Shown here one piece after another: positions 1-5,104 of a stretch of 5,172 nucleotides of DNA (positions within the stretch are counted from its first letter, which is position 1; each line of letters begins with the position of its first letter). The stretch spans positions 1 to 5,172 of the forward strand of contig JAFVAA010000605.1 of assembly GCA_017476305.1 (NCBI GenBank), in the 5' to 3' direction. Both the position numbers and the translations under genes were made by a program. Source of the DNA: Lachnospiraceae bacterium (GTDB lineage Bacteria; Bacillota; Clostridia; Lachnospirales; Lachnospiraceae). Under the pieces are notes generated by a model. That model had not been told where the DNA came from. It saw nothing but the letters and a program-made list of their open reading frames with translations, and searched no databases.

Positions 1-371
1 ATGACAATGAATTGAATTTAAAGGTTTTTTGTAATCTTTTGAAGGAAACGAAGGTGAAAATCACTCCTGTAATCAGTGGAAAGGACTGCCTTGCCATCGC
101 GGAAAGGCGAAAATTTCACATCATATTTTTAGACCATATGATGCCGGAGATGGACGGGCTGGAGATTTTAAAACGTCTGCAGGGCATGAAGGATTCTCCG
201 AATGCTGACACACCGGTCTATGTGTTGACAGCAAATGCAGTGGCGGGAGCGAAGGAAAGTTACATAGAAGCGGGATTCCGAGGATTCCTTTCCAAACCGA
301 TTGATGCAAAAAAACTGGAGCAGATGATTTTAAAAGAGCTGCCGGAGGAACTGGTCAGAAGGAGCGGATGA
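1..371 (+). CDS. Receiver (response regulator) domain, C-terminal end of a probable hybrid histidine kinase; 5' truncated
   Basis: This is the end of a two-component signalling protein; the reading frame is open to the left edge (first full codon at 3), so the gene starts outside the window. The first visible residues, DNELNLKVF, match the acidic pocket at the start of beta1/alpha1 of a CheY-like receiver, so the TTG at 12 is not a start. The phospho-acceptor Asp is the GAC at 132-134, in the FLDHMMPEMDG motif. The switch Thr lies in VLTANA and the conserved Lys in LSKPID. The protein ends about 24 residues after that Lys, with no Hpt or DNA-binding domain. A receiver placed last, with the MMPEMDG motif, is typical of hybrid sensor kinases, which receive phosphate from their own kinase core. 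That architecture is inferred, because nothing upstream is visible. A stand-alone receiver protein is less likely. Confidence 0.85.
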   Translation, partial: DNELNLKVFCNLLKETKVKITPVISGKDCLAIAERRKFHIIFLDHMMPEMDGLEILKRLQGMKDSPNADTPVYVLTANAVAGAKESYIEAGFRGFLSKPIDAKKLEQMILKELPEELVRRSG

Positions 372-409
372 AACGAAACGCACTTCTTATTTGCCGAGGA
401 GAAGCTGCC

Positions 410-1714
410 CTATTTGTGGATTAATTTTTTCAGGTATTTTTTGGGAATATTATATTCCATATCACGGCGCAGCTTTCCGGGACCGGAAGCATCTGAGTAA
501 GCTGTCAGAGCAGGAAGCGGAGTATGCGCCTGTTTTATCCGGTCAAATGGAAGAATACTGTTTTCTTCCTGATTTTCAAAGGAAGTGGTCAGGTTATTTG
601 CATGAAGAAAATCCACATAATGTTCGTAATTTTTTTTATGATATTTGTTGATTTGTGAAAAATCCGCGTTCTCATATAAATCGAAAATATCTGTTCTTTC
701 ATCCAAATCCTGCATCATCAGGTGCGGAATGTGATGGTAAGTGACCAGTTCTTTGATCCTTTCATCGGATACAATGATAAATGCCGGGATGCCTGCCAGA
801 ATCGCAGCAATATTTCCGTGAATTCTGCTTCCGAAGGAAAACTCTCTCTGTTCCAGAAAAGAGAGCCAGGTGGCGGCATCTACGAAGCTGATGGGTTTTG
901 GAAAGGCCGGATCCTTCGTTCTATCTGCTAAAAGATAATTCTGAGGTATTTTTTTTACGAATCCATCCGGAATCGGTGCCTGATAGTACATATGGCGAAT
1001 CTCATGAATTACTTGTGGAATATAACAGCAGTTTTCAAATTTTTTCATACTTCGAAACATGAAATCATGAAATTTTTGTGGAAGCTGCATTTTTGAATTC
1101 ATGCTGACGAGGGAAGTCCGGGACAGTTCTTTTGGTTCCGGCACCGGCAGTGCTTCTCCGTACAGATAGAGGGATGGACAGCCGATTACAGTAAAGTGCT
1201 TCTCCGGAATATATCCCATTTTCGTCAGGTAGTCTGCTGTAAATTCACCGCGTAATCCTATGAGAGACGATTTTTCGAGAACTGCATTTATAAAATCCCG
1301 TACCGCACTTTCTAATTCAGGGTTGTTTACCTCTTTTCCCAGGCGTGCCTGTGCGCCTGCACCGATAATGATGCAAGGGATGTTCAGCTTTTTTACGAAT
1401 GCGGTAGTCTGCTTCAGCTCATCTATAAAGCCGGTTCGAAAGGCGTTGGCCAATGGGATCAGAAAAGCATCATAGGTCTCATTGATTTTTTGTACCTGTC
1501 TTTCGCTGATTTCCTTTGAAATGGCCATGGTTCTGATCGTAGTATGCCCTGTCATAAGTACCCGGCTGATACCGTAAGGAAACAGCAGGTTTCCGATATT
1601 ATTGCCAATCAGATTTTTTGAAAGAATCTGAAAAACAGATTTCTCCGGGAAGGGAGAAATCCAGGCGCGCATCAGATATTTCGCAGACGCATTTTCGTTT
1701 CTGTTTTTGTTCAT
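410..1714 (-). CDS. Polysaccharide pyruvyl transferase family protein
   Basis: The 434-residue protein belongs to the polysaccharide pyruvyl transferase family (PF04230, CsaB/WcaK-like). Characterised members move pyruvate from phosphoenolpyruvate to sugars of cell-wall or exopolysaccharides. Visible motifs are GNNIGN (residues 37-42), IGAGAQ (117-122), LRGEFTADYL (154-163), VIGCPSLYL (176-184) and FGSRIHG (294-300); the last is the family's most conserved block. There is no signal peptide or membrane segment, so it should be cytoplasmic. The start at 1714 is chosen over an in-frame ATG at 1747 because AAAGGAG lies 8 nt upstream. It follows the broken DUF362 gene with a single base between stop and start, so translation was probably coupled. 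It converges with the kinase gene, 38 bp away. The acceptor sugar cannot be read from sequence, and no glycosyltransferases are nearby. A role outside polysaccharide modification is possible for members paired with DUF362 proteins. Confidence 0.87.
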   Translation of the reverse strand: MNKNRNENASAKYLMRAWISPFPEKSVFQILSKNLIGNNIGNLLFPYGISRVLMTGHTTIRTMAISKEISERQVQKINETYDAFLIPLANAFRTGFIDELKQTTAFVKKLNIPCIIIGAGAQARLGKEVNNPELESAVRDFINAVLEKSSLIGLRGEFTADYLTKMGYIPEKHFTVIGCPSLYLYGEALPVPEPKELSRTSLVSMNSKMQLPQKFHDFMFRSMKKFENCCYIPQVIHEIRHMYYQAPIPDGFVKKIPQNYLLADRTKDPAFPKPISFVDAATWLSFLEQREFSFGSRIHGNIAAILAGIPAFIIVSDERIKELVTYHHIPHLMMQDLDERTDIFDLYENADFSQINKYHKKNYEHYVDFLHANNLTTSFENQEENSILPFDRIKQAHTPLPALTAYSDASGPGKLRRDMEYNIPKKYLKKLIHK

Positions 1715-1722
1715 GCTACATG

Positions 1723-1729
1723 CTCCTTT
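1723..1729 (-). promoter_or_regulatory. Ribosome binding site deciding the pyruvyl transferase start
   Basis: Read on the minus strand this is AAAGGAG, 8 nt before the ATG at 1714-1712. It lies inside the last codons of the upstream DUF362 remnant and rules out the longer in-frame start at 1747. Confidence 0.75.
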
Positions 1730-1985
1730 CCGTGATTCCAATATCATTTAGAATATCTGTTGCTTTTACCGGACATCCGGGTATATTTGTTTTTAGTGCT
1801 CTTGTACAATTCCCGATTCCGATTTTATTATCATACTGCTGTTCTTTCAGGCTCGAAGCTTTTTGGAATCCCTGACCGATGGCAAAGTATTTTTCAGGAA
1901 ATTCAGATAATTTTCCGGCGTCCTCCAATCTGGCAAGAGCCTGGATCAGATTGGCATAGCAGGCAGAACAGGCAGCACAAATCAG

Positions 1986-1999
1986 TTTATTTAAATAAA
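1986..1999. repeat. 14-bp perfect palindrome at the DUF362 deletion junction
   Basis: TTTATTTAAATAAA reads the same on both strands. It lies exactly where the N-terminal homology (…KHAF) stops and just before the cysteine-rich C-terminal homology begins. It contains only A and T, unlike the surrounding coding sequence. It may be the scar of the deletion or of an excised element, but no flanking direct repeat is clear to me. Confidence 0.6.
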
Positions 2000-2334
2000 T
2001 GCATGTTTTGTATTATCGCCGATCCAGGAACCCTCTAAAATCAAAATTTGATGAAACTCATTCTTTTGAAGATATTCTACCAGAGCGGAGATGATCTCAG
2101 CGTGTGTGGTGGCTCCGTTTTCGGCGGGGATTGTCCCGATGAGATTTGGCTTGATTCCGATGCGGACGGGAGGACATTTTTGACTTTTCTCTATGCTGTT
2201 TCGGACAGGAAAGAGCTTTTCCCCTTTTTCTGAGATGTGTTTTGCTAAATTTGCTTTTTCTAAAAGCTCCAGAGTCATTTCGTGCAGCTTTTCCCCATAG
2301 ATCACCATGATTTCATTTCTGTCCATGGAACTTT

Positions 2335-2340
2335 TCCTCC
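2335..2340 (-). promoter_or_regulatory. Ribosome binding site of the DUF362 remnant
   Basis: GGAGGA on the minus strand, about 8 nt before the ATG at 2326-2324. The initiation signal is intact although the gene is broken, so the downstream pyruvyl transferase may still be reached by transcription from the same promoter. Confidence 0.7.
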
Positions 2341-2378
2341 TTCTCTGATTTTACAGCTTTGCATCCTTGCGGAGCATG

Positions 2379-2410
2379 ATAGTAAATGCATTATTTAATG
2401 CGTTTACTAT
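2379..2410. promoter_or_regulatory. Imperfect 14-bp inverted repeat, probable operator of the minus-strand operon
   Basis: The arms ATAGTAAATGCATT (2379-2392) and AATGCGTTTACTAT (2397-2410) pair at 13 of 14 positions around a 4-bp ATTT centre. No U-tract follows on either strand, so a terminator is unlikely. On the minus strand the right arm overlaps a possible extended -10, TGGTATAGT (TATAGT at 2411-2406), so a bound protein would cover the promoter and transcription start. The -35 is poor. The regulator is unknown, and the motif differs from the two TGAAAAC boxes nearby. Confidence 0.5.
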
Positions 2411-2505
2411 ACCATATTATCCGCAGAAGGGAAAGAAAAAAATGGCTTCTATCTGCAAAACTCCTTTGGTGCACTGTGGGAGTGCCCGGAATTGCAGCGA
2501 AAAAA

Positions 2506-2520
2506 TGAAAAACGTTTTCA
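2506..2520. promoter_or_regulatory. Upstream 7-1-7 operator, Zur/Fur-like
   Basis: TGAAAAA-C-GTTTTCA is an inverted repeat in the 7-1-7 layout typical of Fur-family boxes, with one mismatched arm position. It ends 8 bp before the -35 of the lipoprotein promoter. It is a near copy of the site at 2558-2572, and both are followed by AATT. Zinc-responsive Zur sites in some Gram-positive bacteria have the similar form TGAAAAT-N-ATTTTCA. The assignment to Zur is inference from this likeness and from the downstream metal-receptor gene. Confidence 0.55.
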
Positions 2521-2528
2521 AATTCATG

Positions 2529-2557
2529 TTGACAAATGAAAACTGCTATGATAAAAT
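2529..2557 (+). promoter_or_regulatory. Strong sigma-A promoter of the metal-binding lipoprotein gene
   Basis: A perfect -35 TTGACA (2529-2534), a 17-bp spacer and -10 TAAAAT (2552-2557), preceded by TG at 2549-2550 (an extended -10). Transcription should start near 2564, inside the downstream operator, giving a leader of roughly 60 nt. A further half-site, TGAAAAC (2537-2543), lies in the spacer. Confidence 0.75.
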
Positions 2558-2572
2558 TGAAAACGGTTTTCA
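2558..2572. promoter_or_regulatory. Downstream 7-1-7 operator, Zur/Fur-like
   Basis: TGAAAAC-G-GTTTTCA is a perfect 7-1-7 inverted repeat, extended to 17 bp by T and A at the ends (2557-2573). It abuts the -10 hexamer and covers the expected transcription start, a classic repressor position. It lies 52 bp, about five helical turns, from the matching upstream site, so both face the same side of the DNA. A CcpA cre site is less likely because the spacing is one base too long. Confidence 0.6.
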
Positions 2573-2612
2573 AATTGAGGATGGAAACAGTAATTTTATC
2601 AGATATGGGAAT

Positions 2613-2617
2613 GGAGG
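2613..2617 (+). promoter_or_regulatory. Ribosome binding site for a GTG start
   Basis: GGAGG, 9 nt before the GTG at 2627-2629. It supports this non-ATG start. The next in-frame ATG (residue 14) would cut off the positive N-terminus and half of the signal peptide. Confidence 0.75.
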
Positions 2618-2626
2618 ATCAGGAAC

Positions 2627-3625
2627 GTGAAGAGCAGATGGAATAAAATCATTACATTTTGTCTTATGGCTGTGATGATGTTAGGGAGTTTGACGGCTTG
2701 CGGGGGTGCAAATGCTTCAAAAGGGGGAACCGGTGGGAAAGGGCTAAAAATCGTGACAACGATTTTTCCGGAATACGATTGGGTACGGGAAATCCTGGGG
2801 GAGCAGATAAAAGAAGCGGATCTCACCATGCTTCTTAAAAACGGTGTGGATCTGCATAGCTTTCAGCCGACGACAGAGGATATTATGAAAATTTCAGAGT
2901 GCGATCTTTTTATCTATGTAGGTGGAGAATCTGATGAATGGGTGGAGGGGGCACTCCAAGAAGCTGTAAATAAGGATTTGAAGGTGATCGATCTTTTAGA
3001 GGTTTTGGGAGATGGGATAAAAGAGGAAGAGGTTGTCGAGGGGATGGAAGCAGAAGAAGGGGAGGAAGAATCTGTGGAAGAGGAAACAGAGTATGATGAG
3101 CATGTCTGGCTTTCTTTAAAAAATGCGCAGAAGCTGTGTAAAGAGATTGCAGATACCCTGGGGGAAATAGATCCGGATCATGCGAAGGCATATGAAGAAA
3201 ATGAAAAGGCATATAGTGAAAGGCTGGCTTCTTTAGATAAGGAGTACGGAACGGCAGTTTCTGCTGCAAAGGAAAAGACTGTACTATTTGGAGACAGATT
3301 TCCATTTCGCTATATGGCAGATGATTATGGTTTGAACTACTATGCAGCATTTGTGGGTTGTTCAGCAGAAACGGAAGCAAGCTTTGAGACGATTACTTTT
3401 TTGGCCAATAAGGTGGATGAACTGAGCCTGGGAAGCATTCTTACCATAGAGGGGACAGAGCATAAGATCGCAGATACCATTAAAGAAAATACACAGTCAA
3501 AAAATCAGAAGATTCTTACGATGGATTCTTTACAGTCTACGACCTCTGAGGATGTGGAACGGGGAGTGACCTATTTACAGAGGATGACAGAAAATTTAGA
3601 GGTACTGAGCGAGGCACTGAACTAA
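2627..3625 (+). CDS. Metal (probably zinc) ABC transporter substrate-binding lipoprotein, ZnuA/AdcA family
   Basis: This 332-residue extracellular receptor would capture a divalent metal, probably zinc, and pass it to an ABC importer. A lipoprotein signal peptide ends in the lipobox LTAC, with the lipidated Cys at residue 25. The mature domain has VTTIFPEYDWVREILG (43-58) and DLHSFQPTTEDI (75-86) with ligand His77. An acidic loop (132-158) is followed by YDEHVWLSLKNA (156-167) with ligand His159. The C-terminal lobe has FGDRFPFRY (221-229) and the LTIEG motif with Glu275. In classical ZnuA the FGDRFPFRY position carries a His ligand; here it reads Asp/Arg, a variant I recall from clostridial relatives. 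The insert, often His-rich, has 16 acidic residues in 27 and no His. No ATPase or permease gene is adjacent. The promoter carries two Zur-like operators. The metal could instead be manganese, but the loop and context favour zinc. Confidence 0.88.
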   Translation: MKSRWNKIITFCLMAVMMLGSLTACGGANASKGGTGGKGLKIVTTIFPEYDWVREILGEQIKEADLTMLLKNGVDLHSFQPTTEDIMKISECDLFIYVGGESDEWVEGALQEAVNKDLKVIDLLEVLGDGIKEEEVVEGMEAEEGEEESVEEETEYDEHVWLSLKNAQKLCKEIADTLGEIDPDHAKAYEENEKAYSERLASLDKEYGTAVSAAKEKTVLFGDRFPFRYMADDYGLNYYAAFVGCSAETEASFETITFLANKVDELSLGSILTIEGTEHKIADTIKENTQSKNQKILTMDSLQSTTSEDVERGVTYLQRMTENLEVLSEALN

Positions 3626-3673
3626 GCTTTTTCTGATTCTCCATTATTACCCGGTAAGATGACATTGCTGTGT

Positions 3674-3714
3674 GAAATCTAACCTGCATAAGGCAGAATT
3701 TCCTTTCTTTTTTT
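3674..3714 (+). terminator. Possible weak intrinsic terminator after the metal-binding lipoprotein
   Basis: GAAAT (3674-3678) can pair with ATTTC (3698-3702), and CTGC (3684-3687) with GCAG (3693-3696) around an ATAAG loop. A T-rich run including seven Ts (3708-3714) follows. The stem is short and has a lopsided internal loop, so termination may be partial. It separates the lipoprotein gene from the next promoter. Confidence 0.38.
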
Positions 3715-3724
3715 AGGGTATTGT

Positions 3725-3753
3725 TTGCGTTTATGAAAAATATGTGCTATTAT
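3725..3753 (+). promoter_or_regulatory. Probable sigma-A promoter of the DAHP synthase gene
   Basis: TTGCGT (3725-3730), a 17-bp spacer and TATTAT (3748-3753), with TG at 3745-3746 making an extended -10. The start would be near 3760, about 25 nt before the gene, which leaves no room for a T-box or attenuator leader. ATGAAAA (3733-3739) and TTTTCAT (3753-3759) form inverted arms around the -10. Confidence 0.55.
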
Positions 3754-3770
3754 TTTCATGAAAAAATGTT

Positions 3771-3775
3771 GGAGG
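3771..3775 (+). promoter_or_regulatory. Ribosome binding site deciding the DAHP synthase start
   Basis: GGAGG, 9 nt before the ATG at 3785-3787. The earlier in-frame ATG at 3758 would place this site inside the coding sequence and has no ribosome site of its own, so 3785 is preferred. Confidence 0.8.
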
Positions 3776-3784
3776 AAAAAGATT

Positions 3785-4822
3785 ATGGAAATGCAGATGC
3801 AGTTTATTCAGGAGCTTCCTACTCCCGAAGAAATTAAAGAAAAATATCCGCTTAGTAAGGAAATCAAGGGTATCAAAGAGAAAAGAGATGAAGAAATCAA
3901 AAAGATCTTTGAGGGAAGGGATGACAGGTTCCTTTTGATCATTGGTCCATGCTCTGCAGATAACGAGGATGCAGTGCTTGATTATGTTACCCGTCTTGCG
4001 GCGGTGCAGGAAAAGGTAAAGGATAAGCTGTATATGATTCCTCGTGTATATACAAATAAACCCCGCACTGTCGGCATTGGGTACAAGGGAATGCTTCATC
4101 AGCCGGATCCGGAGAAGGAGGAAAATCTTTTGGCGGGGATCATAGCGATTCGTGAAATGCATACACGTGTGATCCGGGAAACCGGTTTTACCTGTGCGGA
4201 GGAGATGCTCTACCCGGAGAATCACAGGTATCTGTCGGATCTTCTTGCCTATGTGGCAATCGGGGCGAGATCGGTGGAGGATCAGGGACACAGACTTTTA
4301 GCAAGTGGTCTGGGAATTCCGGTCGGCATGAAAAATCCTACCGGTGGAGATATTTCTGTGATGATGAATTCTATCGTGGCAGCACAGAATCCCCAGAGAT
4401 TTGTTTATCGGGGATGGGAGGTCCAGACGACCGGAAATCCTCTGGTGCATAGTATTTTACGTGGTTATGTAGATAAATTCGGAAGAAATATTCCGAATTA
4501 TCATTTTGAGGATTTGATCCATCTGGCGCATAGCTATGAGGAGAGAGAACTCTTGAATCCTGCCGTGATCGTGGATACGAACCACTCCAATTCCGATAAG
4601 GATTTTATGCAGCAGATTCGAATTGCGAAGGATGTGGTCTATAGCAAGAATCATGCGAAAGAAGTAAAAAATATGGTAAAGGGCCTGATGATTGAGAGTT
4701 ATTTGGAGGATGGCGCACAGAGCATCGGAGATGGGGTTTATGGAAAATCCATCACAGATCCATGCCTTGGCTGGGAGAAGACGGAAAAGCTGATCTATGA
4801 ACTGGCAGAGTTTATTTGGTAG
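3785..4822 (+). CDS. aroF: 3-deoxy-7-phosphoheptulonate (DAHP) synthase, class I (AroF/AroG type)
   Basis: This enzyme condenses phosphoenolpyruvate and erythrose 4-phosphate to DAHP, the first step of the shikimate pathway to Phe, Tyr and Trp, in the cytoplasm. The 345 residues fit the AroF/G/H family of about 350. Metal-ligand motifs are all present: Cys56 in IGPCSADN, His267 in DTNHSN, Glu304 in MIESYLEDG and Asp325 in SITDPCLGWE; these correspond to Cys61, His268, Glu302 and Asp326 of E. coli AroG. Substrate-binding segments include MIPRVYTNKPRT, VGMKNPTGGDISV and YRGWEVQTTGNP. There is no fused chorismate mutase or ACT domain. Any feedback control would lie in the N-terminal extension (residues 1-45, helical and charged), but the effector cannot be read from sequence. 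The gene has its own promoter and a terminator downstream, so it looks monocistronic. The choice among aroF, aroG and aroH names is conventional. Confidence 0.94.
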   Translation: MEMQMQFIQELPTPEEIKEKYPLSKEIKGIKEKRDEEIKKIFEGRDDRFLLIIGPCSADNEDAVLDYVTRLAAVQEKVKDKLYMIPRVYTNKPRTVGIGYKGMLHQPDPEKEENLLAGIIAIREMHTRVIRETGFTCAEEMLYPENHRYLSDLLAYVAIGARSVEDQGHRLLASGLGIPVGMKNPTGGDISVMMNSIVAAQNPQRFVYRGWEVQTTGNPLVHSILRGYVDKFGRNIPNYHFEDLIHLAHSYEERELLNPAVIVDTNHSNSDKDFMQQIRIAKDVVYSKNHAKEVKNMVKGLMIESYLEDGAQSIGDGVYGKSITDPCLGWEKTEKLIYELAEFIW

Positions 4823-4935
4823 AAAAAGACCGGGCTGCATTCCCTGTTTTCACATGCTGCGTCCTTTCATTAAGTATTTCGGGCGGAAGCAATGCTTACC
4901 ATACAGGACTGGTGTTATTTGTAAATATTATCATT

Positions 4936-4975
4936 TATACCTCTTGACGGAAGCGAACGCAGGAGGTATATTTTT
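4936..4975 (+). terminator. Intrinsic terminator after the DAHP synthase gene
   Basis: TATACCTC (4936-4943) pairs perfectly with GAGGTATA (4963-4970). The stem continues inward with TTG against CAG (one G-U pair), a bulged A, and CG against CG, giving about 13 pairs around an 8-nt loop (4950-4957). Five Ts follow (4971-4975). It lies 113 bp past the stop codon, a rather long 3' tail. Confidence 0.7.
4944..4972 (+). promoter_or_regulatory. Promoter-like hexamers inside the terminator hairpin
   Basis: TTGACG (4944-4949), exactly 17 bp, then TATATT (4967-4972) fit a sigma-A promoter for the flavodoxin gene. The same bases build the terminator, so one of the two readings may be chance. If real, the leader would be about 130 nt and would include both downstream dyads. 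Confidence 0.35.
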
Positions 4976-4980
4976 AGTTG

Positions 4981-5022
4981 GAAGTTAGTAATGTCTAATT
5001 GAAATGAGTTAAATCTAACTTC
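4981..5022. repeat. Inverted repeat zone with TTAG/CTAA half-sites
   Basis: GAAGTTAG (4981-4988) and CTAACTTC (5015-5022) are perfect 8-bp inverted arms, 26 bp apart. Inside them lie TTAG-N6-CTAA (4985-4998) and AGTT-N6-AACT (5007-5020), so the zone has nested half-sites of one motif. This looks like an operator for a dimeric regulator upstream of the flavodoxin gene; the regulator is unknown. A leader RNA structure is an alternative. Confidence 0.45.
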
Positions 5023-5037
5023 TATGGACTAATACTG

Positions 5038-5066
5038 TTGAGGAGCGGTTAATTTCTTTTGATTAT
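5038..5066 (+). promoter_or_regulatory. Candidate promoter for the flavodoxin gene
   Basis: TTGAGG (5038-5043), a 17-bp spacer and GATTAT (5061-5066). The expected start is near 5073, about 40 nt before the gene. The hexamers are moderate matches, and this competes with the candidate at 4944-4972. Confidence 0.35.
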
Positions 5067-5077
5067 TAACAGTTCCT
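5041..5077. repeat. Hairpin-forming dyad before the flavodoxin gene
   Basis: AGGA (5041-5044) pairs with TCCT (5074-5077), G-U and C-G pairs follow, then one G/A mismatch. GTTAAT (5048-5053) pairs with ATTAAC (5065-5070) around an 11-nt loop. No T-run follows on either strand, so it is not a terminator. It overlaps the second promoter candidate and could be an operator or a leader hairpin. Confidence 0.45.
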
Positions 5078-5097
5078 AAGAAAAAATTTAAACAGCG

Positions 5098-5104
5098 AAA
5101 GGAG
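5098..5104 (+). promoter_or_regulatory. Ribosome binding site of the flavodoxin gene
   Basis: AAAGGAG ends 8 nt before the ATG at 5113. This spacing, and the flavodoxin-like translation, choose 5113 over the out-of-frame ATG at 5117. Confidence 0.75.

Larger units (their letters stand above)
1716..2326 (-). pseudogene. DUF362 family protein, internally deleted and frameshifted
   Basis: The 5' part (2326-1991) reads as the N-terminus of a DUF362 protein: MDRNEIMVIYG, then RIGIKPNL, NGATTHAEI, EYLQKN and ILEGSWIGDNTKHAF. It then hits TAA. The 3' part, in another frame (about 1985-1716), reads CAACSACYANLIQALARLED, FAIGQGFQ, IGIGNCTRALK and IPGCPVKATDIL. This is the cysteine-rich end I associate with the same family, and it has no start or ribosome site of its own. 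The middle domain is absent, by my recollection of the family well over 100 residues. The pieces meet at a TTTATTTAAATAAA palindrome (1986-1999). The start has a GGAGG site. DUF362 proteins are poorly characterised, often with Fe-S-type cysteines. The 3' part ends 1 nt before the pyruvyl transferase ATG, so this was the first gene of a two-gene operon. The product should be a 111-residue fragment. A sequencing or assembly error is possible but would have to remove a whole segment. Confidence 0.78.
2327..2626. other. Divergent intergenic control region
   Basis: This 300-bp stretch separates the minus-strand DUF362/pyruvyl transferase unit from the plus-strand metal-binding lipoprotein. From left to right it holds the DUF362 ribosome site, a long imperfect palindrome (2379-2410), a possible minus-strand extended -10 (2406-2411), a featureless stretch (about 2412-2500), then two operator-like palindromes around a sigma-A promoter (2506-2572), and a short leader with a GGAGG site. 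The stretch 2412-2500 has a small 5-bp hairpin (2471-2485) but nothing I can name. Confidence 0.7.

Noticed and set aside
372..409. Possible bidirectional terminator between the convergent kinase and pyruvyl transferase genes (CTTCT 383-387 with AGAAG 400-404).
   Set aside because: Only five pairs, a 12-nt loop and no T-run on either side, so I do not call it a terminator.
2471..2485. GCACT/AGTGC hairpin in the divergent region.
   Set aside because: Five pairs with no T-run and no gene ending nearby; this is common by chance.
2506..2572. CcpA catabolite (cre) sites as the identity of the two TGAAAAC palindromes.
   Set aside because: The cre core is a 14-bp pattern with an even centre; these have a 15-bp core with a single central base, which fits the Fur-family layout better. 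The downstream gene is for metal uptake, not sugar use.
2442..2630. A small open frame starting at ATG 2442 whose TGA overlaps the GTG start of the lipoprotein gene (GTGA), as in translational coupling.
   Set aside because: It runs through both operators and the promoter, so the main transcript would begin inside it. It has no convincing ribosome site and resembles no family I know.
2581..2646. A 21-codon open frame in the lipoprotein leader, possible leader peptide.
   Set aside because: The GAGG before it is directly adjacent to the ATG, too close for initiation. The peptide has no run of regulatory codons and it overlaps the real gene out of frame.
2910..3380. Long minus-strand frame inside the metal-binding lipoprotein gene.
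   Set aside because: Its Pro/Leu/His-rich translation is the antisense of acidic coding sequence. The plus-strand gene has a clear family, signal peptide and ribosome site.
3731..4291. 186-codon minus-strand frame over the DAHP synthase gene.
   Set aside because: It is the shadow of a strongly conserved enzyme gene on the other strand, with no family likeness or ribosome site.
5025..5052. GGACTAATACT followed by GAGG and TTAAT recalls the 3' end of 23S rRNA.
   Set aside because: Only about ten consecutive bases match what I remember. The rest of the rRNA terminus is absent, so chance is the simplest explanation.
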